A stretch of DNA of 64,000 nt, from positions 108,894 through 172,893 of the forward strand of contig NADL03000707.1 of the NCBI GenBank assembly GCA_002205965.3, in the 5' to 3' direction. A model generated the notes under the pieces. It was given only the letters and a program-made list of their open reading frames with translations. It had not been told where the DNA came from and ran no database searches. Position numbers and translations under genes: made by a program. Below are positions 1 through 9,534 of the stretch, in pieces; the first letter of the stretch is position 1, and the number at the start of each line of letters is the position of its first letter. This DNA is from Kappaphycus alvarezii (taxonomy: Eukaryota; Rhodophyta; Florideophyceae; Gigartinales; Solieriaceae).

Positions 1-746
1 AGAGGTCGCTTAGTATCTTGCCATGAGTGTACAAAGAGCCTCTGCACACTCTTAGTGTGCTCGTGAACCTCTTCATTGTTAAGCTCCATATCCTTGAATA
101 TGTCCTCCAAGCCTTCTTGAAAGTAAAGGAATTTCGTGCCCAGAGTGACCTTAGATGTTGAGAAGCAGCTGTTTGTGTCTCTCGTAGTATAGTCCAAACT
201 TGAGGAGCATTGCATTACGTCACGGTCCTCTCCGTGCTCTTGCGGTAAAGGCTTCGGAGCAGTGGCTACACAAGCTTGAGAGAGGCTTTCAAATTCGTCT
301 TTCTCGGTAGAAACTGGTCGAAGTGAATCGGAATTCTTCTGTAATTGCCAGTCCTCTTTTTCAAGACCTCGCTCTGATGTAAGATGAACTTCATCACATT
401 GCATGGGTTTCTCATTGTCCTTCCATGAGTCTATAAATTGCCTCTCAAGACACATAATGTGCTCGTGAACCTCCACAATGCCAAGATCGATATCCGTGAG
501 TATATCCTCCATTCCCGCCTGAAAGTAGGCAAATTTCATGCCCAACTTTCGTTCATTTCTTAAGAAGCAGCAGCTTTTTTCACTGATGGCACTTTCCAAT
601 GTCGAGGTGCTTTGCCTTGGACCACGGTCGTTTCTGTGCTCTTGCGGTAAAGTCTTCGGATCAGTCGCTCTACAATCTTGAGGAAGTTCTTCGTATTCGT
701 TCTTCTCCACAAAAACAGATGGCGATTGACCCAGTGGAAAAAACAT
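1..746 (-). CDS. Family E internally repetitive protein, copy 1 (partial at window start)
   Basis: This is the amino-terminal two thirds or more of the 340-aa protein read whole at 50145-51167; the C-terminal part lies left of the window. The inferred start is the Met at 744-746, equivalent to 51167, with in-frame stops just upstream. It holds repeat unit 1 and nearly all of unit 2; each is about 125-130 residues with acidic helical stretches (for example VHEHIMCLERQF) and a DEVHL-SERELEKE segment. I recognise no family. Base changes from copy 2 in this part are very few. Confidence 0.5.
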   Translation of the reverse strand, partial: MFFPLGQSPSVFVEKNEYEELPQDCRATDPKTLPQEHRNDRGPRQSTSTLESAISEKSCCFLRNERKLGMKFAYFQAGMEDILTDIDLGIVEVHEHIMCLERQFIDSWKDNEKPMQCDEVHLTSERGLEKEDWQLQKNSDSLRPVSTEKDEFESLSQACVATAPKPLPQEHGEDRDVMQCSSSLDYTTRDTNSCFSTSKVTLGTKFLYFQEGLEDIFKDMELNNEEVHEHTKSVQRLFVHSWQDTKRP

Positions 747-1068
747 TGATCGCCCTCAAACTTGCTAGCACAATGTATCTCTGAACCGCTGACGTGGGCT
801 TGACGAGTTCCACTTTTGTTCTCCATGAAAGGTTCAGTCATGTCTAACTGAGTAAAGTGTTTTCTGATCGCACCAGCGATCAATCGAGCTTTGTTACTTT
901 TCAATTTGGGTTACCATACGGAATGTACTGTACCAATCATTTTTTGTACCCCTCCAGGAACCGAATTTAGACTTGATCTTACTGTAATGATCAGTGAGCT
1001 CATTTGCTTGGAATTTGATATCGCACTTCATTCGATTATTATTGCACTGCCATAATACAGTATTACTG
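560..1068 (-). other. Possible upstream coding exons of the family E gene
   Basis: Two ORFs upstream of the family E start read like real protein: 560-904 (114 codons, partly overlapping the E frame in another frame) and 894-1106 (70 codons, running into element A1 at its 5' end). They overlap by 11 bp in different frames and then shift again into family E. This could be a longer gene broken by two frameshifts, a gene with short introns, or chance. Both ORFs are conserved in copy 2 (50981-51325 and 51315-51527) with one substitution. No splice signals convinced me. Confidence 0.25.
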
Positions 1069-2740
1069 GAACCGACGCAGTTGTGCATGGCGTTCGACAG
1101 GTTCAAAAGTTTGGAACGGAATCGGCATACGGGTTGCTGACGGTAGACTTGAAAAATTCGTTTAATCTGTGCAGTTGTGCTTCTTTCTTGGAAGGTATCA
1201 GGACCCTCCTCCCGTAATTACTTCCGTGGGTCTCGTACTTCTATGCTCTCGAGCCAGCATATCTGTGGACTGGTCGCCACACTATCAGAAGCATGCAAGG
1301 GACGCAAAAAGGGGACAACCTAGGCGGTCTCCTCTTCGACTTGCTTCTGCACCTCGTTATACTCAAGATCCAAGAACTCCTAAGTACTCAAGACGAGGAA
1401 GATGAATAAAGAGTTGAATAAATCCTCCAACTCTAGTACCATGGCGACGGGTACATCATCCCGCTCCACAATCAGCTCCGTCACGCAGTTGAAATCCTCT
1501 CGTCTCCTAGCGCCACCACCAGGGGTTCGCATCTCCTTTGCCAAAATGCAAAGTTTGCTGGCAGAAGGCCCCACCCGAATGCGTGCAGCGCCTCTATCCA
1601 AAGGTCTTCAAACAAGAATATAGTGAGAGCACATTCGTTCTCAACGCTCCAGTCGACGCAGAGGCCCTCACTAAGAGAAATCTAGCTACCCAGGTTCAGT
1701 CCCTCGAACCGCTCCTTGAGGCTATCATCGACTTCGAGGTCATGCAAATAGCGCTCCAGTTGCTCCAGAATTGCTTTGGAGAATGCAAAATCGGCTACCT
1801 CCTGCGCGTAGTTCCGCGATTATCGACCGCCGAGGTTGCCGCTTTCCTCGACGATATGATGAAGCGCTGCGTCCGCACACTGGCAGGGGGAGTCCTTGAC
1901 TCAGAGGTATTCCGTGACCTCCAACTTCCAGTGAAATCAATGGATGCGAAGCGGGCCCTAACTTGGGATCTGACTCACTTCCGTCAAGAACATCGCTACA
2001 GCCGCCGTCCCCGCCTCTCGCTGGGCTACCATCAGGTTGTGCAGAGTTGTTCTGCCCACTCCTATCAGGAGCTTCGCAACGTAAAACGACACTTTGGACG
2101 CCCATTGGATTTGGTCACTCTCCTGCCTGCATTCAATGGTTCTCCCATTTAGTTCCTTTTGCTCGCGTACCACACTATCGCAAAAGAAACTAGCAGACGC
2201 AATCAATGCAGCATTGCAGGAAAGTATTCCCCTCGGGGACCAAAGAAGGCAGGCATTACGCGTCTCTATGGCCCTCCCAGGTGTCAAGGAATGGGTGTAA
2301 TGCACCCCGTCCTCCAGCCTCAAGACCAGTATTGACTCCCGTGAATTCGCGGTGTGCCTCAAATACTTCTTCCGAGTCCGCTGTTCCCCTCTGACGTGCC
2401 GTAACCAGACGAAACTATCCCAAAACCCTGGACTGTTTAGGGGATCATCTCCTCCATTGCAGGCATGGTGGTCACAGAACTAGGCGGCATGGCCGTCAAG
2501 TGGTCCTCTTCCCACAAGACCTGCAGGAAAAGGCCCGCCACACCGCCGTCGAACCGTGGTACGGGGTCCATCGCACGAGGCCAGACGTCCGGGCGATGGG
2601 GATCAATGGAGGTACGGACTTCTTTACGGTCACGTTTGTCAACCCGCCGGCGCCCTCCCACATGAGGGCCTACCCGTTTAAACCCCCAACCTTCCTTAAT
2701 GTGGCGCCTTTGCGAAGCATAAAACATATGAATCTTTTAT
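1069..2740 (+). mobile_element. Non-LTR retroelement family A, copy A1 (5'-truncated, frameshifted)
   Basis: Read on the plus strand across several frames, the segment runs from mid reverse transcriptase to the endonuclease. It starts at GTDAVVHGVRQVQKFG (about 1072), continues through a motif-A-like VDLKNSFNLC, motif B MQGTQKGD, and a degraded catalytic box YHGDGYI (about 1437) where family A3 has YRDDAY. A post-RT region follows (the 204-aa ORF 1538-2152). After a frameshifted finger region comes the RLE motif RTRPDVRAMG...DFFTVTFVN (about 2575-2645). The 5' part of ORF2 is missing, as expected for 5' truncation in target-primed insertion. It is nearly identical to A2 over the shared part, so both are young or co-duplicated. 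Confidence 0.85.
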
Positions 2741-3511
2741 TGCAACCATACATCTCAATAAAGGCACCCCCCTTTTTTCTCAATACCATGCAAGTGGAGA
2801 ACACGGGGACTTCAAAAACTATAACAGATAAGCTTACTTGAAGCCGTACAAATTGACTGGGTTGCAGACAGCCTATCAGCAAATCTGGCTGATACTAGTC
2901 CCCAGGTAGAATACTTTCCTGCACTGGTGCATGGATCGCGTCGGTGAGTTTCTTTTGCGATGGTGTGGTACGCGGGCAAAAGGAACTAAATGGGAGAACC
3001 ATTGAATGCAGGCAGGAGAGTGACCAAATCCAATGGGCGTCCAAAGTGTCGTTTTACGTTGCGAAGCTCCTGATAGGAGTGGGCAGAACAACTCTGCACA
3101 ACCTGATGGTAGCCCAGCGAGAGGCGGGGACGGCGGCTGTACCGATGTTCTTAATGGAAGTGAGTCAGATCCCAAGTTAGGGCCCGCTTCGCATCCATTG
3201 ATTTCACTGGAAGTTGGAGTTCACGGAATACCTCTGAGTCAAGGACTCCCCCTGCCAGTGTGCGGACGCAGCGCTTCATCATACGTGATGTGCGCAAGTT
3301 CGCACACGAAAAAATCTAGATGAGGACCATCATTGTATACAGTATTGGAACTGGGAAGATATTTTTACAGTTTTTGAATTTGCAAGATATTTTTAATTTG
3401 GGTGAGTGTGGCAAATTCATCGGTTGATATTTTATTTTAGGACACGCTGTCATAGTGGATGTCAGTACAGTTCTAGGTTGTGGGTAATACTACGAGTGAC
3501 TCTGAAAGGTC

Positions 3512-3519
3512 TATATAAT
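3512..3519 (+). promoter_or_regulatory. TATA-like box 1 in the insertion
   Basis: TATATAAT preceded by gaaaggtc. The same module (gaaa-gtctatataa) recurs 180 bp downstream. This supports a promoter-bearing LTR, but function is inferred only from the motif. Confidence 0.3.
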
Positions 3520-3691
3520 GGCCACATCAATTCCCACCCCTGGCCGATGGGTGGCTGGCATGGGTATGGCACCTAGATATTTACCTTGAGGGAATATCTC
3601 CTAATGGTCTCTCTGGTTCACACGATTCCCGTGAATGCGTTTTATGGTATTTACTATGTTTGATTGAGACTTTAGGATTAGCCGAAAAGTC

Positions 3692-3699
3692 TATATAAG
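3692..3699 (+). promoter_or_regulatory. TATA-like box 2 in the insertion
   Basis: TATATAAG within gaaaagtctatataagctgag. It is followed 30-110 bp on by two related short blocks (caagttggcagacaacttcaa and gaagttgagagtcaacttcag) that could form small hairpins in a transcript leader. Confidence 0.35.
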
Positions 3700-5854
3700 C
3701 TGAGTAAAGTGCTTCCTCCTTGAGAGGTCAAGCAAGTTGGCAGACAACTTCAAGCCAAGTACAGAGTAGTAGGAAGTTGAGAGTCAACTTCAGACCCAAG
3801 AAAAATTTTTCTTACGCTAGTCGCAGAGCGTCGGTGGCACACCCTGCCCCTTTTATACTTGCTTGTAGCTTCCTCAACTCTCTTCTATATACACTCTCTT
3901 TTGTTCGTTCAACAATACCACAGTAGCACTTTTGTCGCTCGCAACACCTCCTTCTCAGGGTAATTGGTTCCCAGGATCTCTTCCCCCGCCGATTTACCCA
4001 TATCGATATCGTCGAGGAAAGCGGTGCCCTCGGCGGTCGATAATCGCGGAACTATGCGCAGGAGGTAGCCGATTTTGCATTCTATAAAGCAATTCTGGAG
4101 CAACTGGAGCGCTATTTGCATGACCTCGAAGTCGATCATAGCCGCAAGGAGCGGTTCGAGGGACTGAACCTGGGTAGCTAGATTTCTCTTAGTGAGGGCC
4201 TCTGCGTCGACTGGAGCGTTGAGAACGAACGTGCTCTCACTATATTCTTGTTTGAAGACCTTTGGATAGAGGCGCTGCACGCATTCGGGTGGGGCCTTCT
4301 GCCAGCAAACTTTGCATTTTGGCAAAGAGAGATGCGAACTCCTGGTGGTGGCGTTAAGAGACGAGAGGATTTCAACTGCACGACGGAGCTGATTGTGCAG
4401 CGGGATGATGTACCCGTCGCCGTGGTACTAGAGCTGGAGGACAATGCGGCCCATTTTTTCATCCTCCTCGTCTTGAGAACTTAGGATTTCTTGGATCTTG
4501 AGTATAACGAGGTGCAGAAGCAAGTCGAAAACGGGACCGCCGAGGTTGTCGTCTTATTGCGTCCCTTGCATGCTTCTGATAGTGCGGCGACATATCCACA
4601 GATATGCTGACTCGAGAGCATAGAAGAATGAGACCTACGGAAGTAATTCAGAGAGGAGGGGCCTAATAACTTCCAAGAAAGCAGCATGACCGCACAGATT
4701 AAACGCATTTTCAAGTCTATCGTCAGCATGCCGTATCCGGAAACCGTTCCAAACTTTTGAACCTGTCGAACGCCATGCATAACTGTTTCGGTTCCAGCTC
4801 GAGTGGCTCTTCCCATCTGGAGGGGCTGAGGGTATTCAGCTGCCTTCGAGGTAGCCAGCTTCATGAGGCAGCTGCCTACCATTCTGCGTAGCGTCTCGCC
4901 TACAGCGATTGGTGGGTGTGTGATGTCCTTTTTAGTCAACGGCGTAGGGGGCGCGCCCGCTACCACGATGCCAGATCTGCGGGAGCTCTACCTGCGACAG
5001 GATGTTTACCACCCTTGTGATTGTAGCAAAGAATATAGACTGTCAAAATGAGGATGCGGCTCGCAAAAGTTCAACTAGATGAGATGGTCTAAGGCCAGGA
5101 CATCCGGCGCAGCATTCAGATTAAAAACCTCTGACAGCTCTAAGGACGTCTTCTTCACAGAAAACAACGTTCCGTTCCCCAGTAAAGTTGCGGAACAACA
5201 TGTTTTCTCCTGGAGAAAATTCCCTCGTCCATTTTTGCGGTGGTGTCTGGGGACGTCTGTCGAGCAGGGCATGGACGACGCCAAGGTTTGGTGGGAAGAC
5301 AACTAGCAAACCTAAAGCTTGGGCAGCCTTACCATATGTCCCCTCCTTGGCCAGTCTTGCGGCCCGTCCAATGTTCAGCTGTTGCTGGTAGCTTGCTGTT
5401 GTGGCTATCAGTGAGTCAGTAGACAGTGGGATGGCGGCTTCCCAAAGTTCTTGGAACTGCCCTTGGTTCCGTAGTGCTATCCGCTCCCTCATTTTGTGCG
5501 AAAGAGACTTTTGTCGGTTCTCTGGTGGGTCGGAGTGGGAGTGGGACAGAGTCGCGAGCATGACGGCGGGGAACAGGAATGGTTTGGCAAAAGCCTTCGA
5601 AGCGCCCGGCCCTCTACCCTTGCAAGCTTAGACGGCGTCGTTCATAGCCTCTGCATATGTGTCGGCCAAGTAGCCGCGGAAATTAGTGGGTACATGCGCC
5701 ATGACAGGGGTGCAAGTGGTGCAAATTTGTGCCATCTAGTACGCTGTGATAGAGTCAAATATATTTTAAAGATTAAAAGACGATAAACTTCCATCCATTA
5801 CATAACCCCCGTATCGGGAATCAAGACACTAGCACTCCACAGGCTGCTATCTGA

Positions 5855-6960
5855 GTGCTTCACCTCCTTCCTACTCGATTGGTTTTCCCCTTTCTCCTTC
5901 TAGCAGTCCGCCCCCACCACGCATCCCTGGGCACCCTTCGCTTAGCTACACCGGTGCAGGGTCTGAATGTTTGCACCCACGCTGGCTTCACTTGCTGGTC
6001 GAGTCCTCCATTCCCCTTGAAGAAATTAACACCGGGATCTTTGAGCCACACCATAAGCTTTTTAACTGCACCGCTCCTGGTGGTCTTCCTCATTCGGTAC
6101 TATCTCTCATCTAGAACACCATTCTCCTATCCTGCCCACTACGGCTGCACAATTTTTGCCCTGTCGTCGTTGGCTCAGTGGTCTGCCGCATCGTGACGAA
6201 AGCTTTACATCCCGCAGCTATCCAGTATACGAGCGGATTCGCCGTCCCATTCAAAAATCGAGAACCGCGCCAAGGTCATCGTGAATGACAGGCTCCATGA
6301 TACGTTCTCTACCTTCCGAACCACTTCTCGAGTCTCAAAAGTTGCAGCCATTCTGGTTGATGTGTACAATGCGTTCATCTGTACGAGCCATCACACTATG
6401 TTCGATCTCCTCCTCGCCCGTAAGCAGACTCAGCCTCCCTTCATCGACATGCCCTGTTATAGTTTCCGAACACCCGTATCAATCTCTAAACGGCCACACA
6501 ACTCGACGTGTAGTGTTCGCGGTGCGTGGCAGGCAGATCCAGCCAGTAAATTTCCCTTCTCCTTAAAATTTATGCCCTTGTCTGAAGGATCGCGGATACC
6601 GCAGACATCCTGCTCAAATAGTTGTTTGCAGATGACAGCATCCGCAGTGGGACATTTGCTGTTTTTCGAGCTTACATGCGGTTGATCCAGGGTCACGACC
6701 CAGCGGTTGGCATATTCCTCAACTTCTGCAAAAAGAATATTCGATAGTCTCCCTACTTCTCCTTCGCCATTTCTTCTCACCTGTGGAAAGTTCCCTCGAC
6801 GAATTTAAAGAACATGGCTTTCAACTCCTGGCAGCACCGCTTTGTAATAAAAATTTCGCAGATATTCTCCACTTCACTCACAGCAATATTCGCGGTTCAA
6901 ATGCGAGGCTTGCTGCGGAACCTTCGGCCTTATATGCGGTGTTTGGGATCTGATTAGCAG
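5855..6960 (+). mobile_element. Decayed family-B-like reverse transcriptase relic D
   Basis: Frames must be joined to read it. A segment near 6145-6240 gives PVVVGSVVCRIVTKALHPAA, matching family B PIAVGSVLRRLVTKTLLPAA. 6340-6400 gives AAILVDVYNAFICTSHHTMF (motif A, where family B has VLVDAHNAFNLVDRQSML). About 6510-6560 gives a decayed motif B. About 6615-6690 gives LFADDSIRSG, the FADD catalytic box. All are broken by frameshifts and stops, and finger and endonuclease are not seen. It is clearly older than B1. Copy 2: 56271-57376. Confidence 0.7.
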
Positions 6961-7399
6961 TATGAGGCGACGTGCAGTACAGTACATTATACCTCACATA
7001 CAGTACGTCCATAACTGTACAGTAGTTACAGATAAGATAAAGAATTACTACCTATGTTAGTACTATTTTATCACAGTATACCAATTCTTGAAGTTCCGCT
7101 ATTTTCAGTCAGCAGCAGCATGATTTGGTAGTCGAGAAGTCAAGTAGCGAATTAATTTGTGTAGAATGAAGACGAACCGGTCTCAGTTTCTCGTTGAATC
7201 CAAAAGAAAGGTTTAGAAAAGTAAATGGTGAATTGATTTGGTTCTTTAATTTTTGAAAAGGGCGTTTCGGCTATCCCCCAGTGTATGCTAGACATGTTAA
7301 GGATAATGGATAATGTGACTCATGTGCCGAAATGGCTGGCTCGAAGCCTGTCAGCAGGCATGATGCATTGGACATCACTGATACTGCTGCATGCCTCTG
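6961..7399. other. Non-coding interval with tactgtac/cagta-rich tract
   Basis: I see no coding sequence. 6968-7075 is dense in GTACAGTAC/TACTGTAC words, including a short cagta tandem whose copy number differs between the two large repeats (one extra 5-bp unit in copy 2, near 57395). Confidence 0.6.
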
Positions 7400-7659
7400 G
7401 GTTAAAACCGCTCGAACCGTCCCCTATGTCTCCATTGCCCTAAAAGCCACGTTCCGCGCCACGTCTGTTAGCACTGCGTAGGCGTCTGGGCGCCAGCCCC
7501 CGAGGGTGAATATAGGGATAGGCATAAGCCTGCTTCGGGCGGCGGTCGCGATAAAAGATTCATATCTTTTATGCTTTGCTGCCTTTACCGCGTTGAGGGA
7601 TGTGAGCGGGTTAAAGATGCGCACTCTCCTGTTGGATGGCACTAGTGGGTTGACAAAAG

Positions 7660-7708
7660 GGAGAAAGGTTTAGGTGTTTTACTCTTGGAAGATATATCCG
7701 GTCTATAG
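7660..7708 (-). mobile_element. Tail-only family A insertion a (49 bp)
   Basis: 49 bp of family A 3' end (ggagaaaggtttaggtg... to gtctatag) are flanked by exact 10-bp duplications ttgacaaaag at 7650-7659 and 7709-7718. Removing insert and one duplicate rejoins the A4 reading FDVTFVNPLVPSNRRV. This is a 5'-truncated insertion that kept only the last 49 bases of the element. Copy 2: 58079-58127 with duplicates 58069-58078 and 58128-58137. Confidence 0.85.
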
Positions 7709-8178
7709 TTGACAAAAGTGACATCGAAGAAATCCGTGCCCCCTGTGCTTCCCATTGCCCTGATGTCTGGCCTTGCACGATAAAGCCCATCCCTGGGCTC
7801 GATGGCGGGGTGACGACCAGCTTTCTGCAGGTCCTAGACAAGCAAGTGAACTTTGTGGTCATGTCTTCTAATTCTGTGGCCTCCGTGGACACAGTGCAGG
7901 AGATGATGCCCGAAGCAGTCAAGTGTGTCCGGACAGTTTCTCCTCGGGCACGGTGTGTTCGGAGCGAAAACCGGAACTTGAGAGTGGTATTGGAGCCATG
8001 TCGAGAATTCGCGGGCGTCGACACTAGTCTTCAGACCCGGGCACGGGGAACAGTACGCCCGTTCCTTCGCCCCTGGTAGCGCCATCGAAGCGCGAAACAA
8101 CTGCCTCCTTGCGTCTCCGAGAGGTATACTGTCTTGCACAGCCTCGTCGACTGCTTCCGTGAGTGTCATTTGCGAAGG

Positions 8179-8292
8179 AGAAAACGTTTGGGTGTTTTAC
8201 TGTTGGAAGATATTTCCGACCTATCCCATGGTTTTCCAGACAACCGCAATCGACTCAAAAAGGGTATACCTACAGCGTAATGGGGAAGGAAC
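8179..8292 (-). mobile_element. Tail-only family A insertion b (114 bp)
   Basis: 114 bp of family A 3' sequence are flanked by exact 8-bp duplications tgcgaagg at 8171-8178 and 8293-8300, inside A4. The element strand ends in ...acacccaaacgttttct with no poly(A). Copy 2: 58595-58708, duplicates 58587-58594 and 58709-58716. Confidence 0.87.
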
Positions 8293-8659
8293 TGCGAAGG
8301 TGTTTTGTTTGAGATAAAGGCGCTGAACGGAAGAATCCTTGACTGTAAGCAGGATTGAGACGAAAGCCGGTGAACCTCCACGGTGTCTTCATATGTTGTG
8401 AGACTCCTGATGGAGGCTGGTAAAAACTTTTCGCACAGCCTGTTGGAGGCTGAACTGGAGGCCAGAAACGCAGAACCTGCGATATCTTTCGCGGATGTGA
8501 ATCGAAGTCCAAGGGACGGTCTTTTTCCTCCTCGGATTTGACAGGTAGTTGCATTTCCCGAAAACTTTCAGAGTCGAGGACTCCCCTAGCCAACGTGTGC
8601 GGTGCTGCAATATTCAAGAAGTAAATGAACCTAGAACAATTTGGTTGGACCAATAAAGT

Positions 8660-9110
8660 TTAGCCACCCTATTCAGACCTAATTTTGTTAGGTTTGTTAC
8701 AGTAGGGTATTCAAGACTTTGCATGTTGCACCTGCATATGTCTGTGGTAAAGTAATCAAAGAAAATAAATAGATATCAGAAAACGTACAAAGTTTTTAGG
8801 CCAATAATCTGGAAGGATCTGGGAGAAAAGTGGTTGCCATTTCAATTCACGGAAAGATGAGTTGAGTAAAGGAATCAAAAGAAATGCCCGCTCAAACAAA
8901 ATGAGCAAAACCTACCAGACGAGGAATTTAAAGCTACTCTAGTAGAGAGCTTACGCGAACAGAATTCTGAAAACAGAATTTCGATTTTCAGAAATGAAAT
9001 TACAGTCTGTAATTCAATTGTAGAATTCTGCAATGTAGTCATGAGAAAAATTGCTGAAATGTGGCAGGTTAGTGAAGACCCGTGAGAAATAAATATGAGT
9101 AACCATGGAC
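8660..9110 (+). other. Interval with a possible coding exon
   Basis: In copy 2 an open stretch at 59278-59493 (no ATG; it opens at TTG after an in-frame stop) reads as a plausible helical protein segment (LPDEEFKATLVESLREQNSE). In copy 1 an extra 8 bp (gcccgctc near 8888) breaks the same frame. It might be a gene exon or an old element ORF. I cannot tell, and splice signals are unclear. Confidence 0.2.
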
Positions 9111-9189
9111 GAGTGACTCCAATTTTCGCAGGTACTCCAGTACCGTACTGTGACGTACTGTAGTCTAGGTGTGCATCCGTCCTACCACT

Positions 9190-9409
9190 ATGGACGAATT
9201 CAGTGACCTCATCGAGACAGATGATAACTTCCTTCCACCTTCACCTGCCCCTGCCCCTACCCAGCCTGTTTCTGCTCCTGCGGTCACCCCCCCTCCTCCT
9301 CCCCCTACCCTACCTACAGTTGTGTGCAGCAATGTGCACCATCATACCAGCACGAGCAGAGTTGCACGGGAGCAAAAAGGTCGACACTCGCGCTTCACAC
9401 TAGAAAAAA
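9190..9409 (+). CDS. Candidate acidic/proline-rich gene start (fragment)
   Basis: An ATG in the context ccactATGG opens a frame reading MDEFSDLIETDDNFLPPSPA, then a Pro/Ala run and VVCSNVHHHTSTSRVAR. The acidic-then-proline-rich start resembles that of a regulatory protein, but no family is recognisable. The frame runs into tail insertion c at 9410, so if it was a gene exon it is now disrupted. In copy 2 (59594 on) loss of one C near 59660 shifts the frame. It may equally be chance. Confidence 0.25.
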
Positions 9410-9520
9410 AGGAGGAAAGGTTTGGGTGTTTTACTCTTGGAAGATATATCGGAGCCATCCCATGGTTTTTCAGACAACCGCAATCGAATCAAAAAGGGTA
9501 TACCGACACAGTAATGGGGA
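9410..9520 (-). mobile_element. Tail-only family A insertion c (111 bp)
   Basis: 111 bp of family A 3' end lie between 8-bp A-rich repeats agaaaaaa (9402-9409 and 9521-9528). The low complexity makes the duplication less convincing than for a, b and d. It sits immediately 3' of A5 and could be A5's own tail displaced by an indel. Copy 2: 59810-59922. Confidence 0.6.
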
Positions 9521-9534
9521 AGAAAAAATGACCT

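Larger units (their letters stand above)
3284..4003. mobile_element. Insertion in A2, possibly a solo LTR
   Basis: Comparison with A1 defines the empty site (cttcatcatatcgtcgagg) and places this foreign DNA exactly. It begins near TGATGTGCGC (3286) and can be read to end at TTTACCCA (4000), the TG...CA ends usual for LTRs; flanking copies of the site are imperfect (atacg and tatcg). Inside are two similar promoter-like blocks, gaaaggtctatataatgg (3505-3522) and gaaaagtctatataagc (3684-3700), then a pyrimidine-rich stretch resembling LTR R-U5 sequence. There is no ORF of note. Copy 2 has it at 53703-54420. It could also be another non-coding element. Confidence 0.45.
2898..5640 (-). mobile_element. 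Non-LTR retroelement family A, copy A2 (3'-truncated, interrupted)
   Basis: On the minus strand, 5561-5121 encodes the N-terminal region (MLATLSHSHSDPPENRQKSL onward). 4966-4481 encodes reverse transcriptase with IAVGETLRRMVGSCLMKLA and GTETVMHGVRQVQKFG. 4462-3960 and 3283-2898 encode the post-RT region. A stop codon and several frameshifts break it. At about 4003 the coding sequence jumps to 3283, because a foreign insertion (3284-4003) splits it; A1 supplies the uninterrupted sequence. The 3' end stops matching family A at about 2898, so finger and endonuclease are absent. It lies head-to-tail inverted with A1, 160 bp away. Confidence 0.85.
7400..8655 (-). mobile_element. Non-LTR retroelement family A, copy A4 (3' half)
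   Basis: On the minus strand, 8653-8293 encodes the post-RT region (GVLDSESFREMQLPVKSEE, as in A1 GVLDSEVFRDLQLPVKS). 8169-7834 encodes the Cys/His finger (CPRRNCPDTLD...HHLLHC...RRHD). 7800-7720 encodes the RLE core (FIVQGQTSGQW, then FDVTFVN), and 7642-7424 the C-terminal region (SNRRVRIFNPLTSL...TLGGWRPDAYAVL). It is broken by frameshifts and by two separate short tail insertions with clean target duplications at 8179-8292 and 7660-7708. Skipping those restores collinearity with A1 and A3. Copy 2: 57819-59071. Confidence 0.8.

Noticed and set aside
8870..9085. Similarity of LPDEEFKATLVESLREQ to mammalian L1 ORF1 starts
   Set aside because: The match is a few residues only, has no neighbouring L1 sequence, and sits among RLE-type elements. 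Probably chance.
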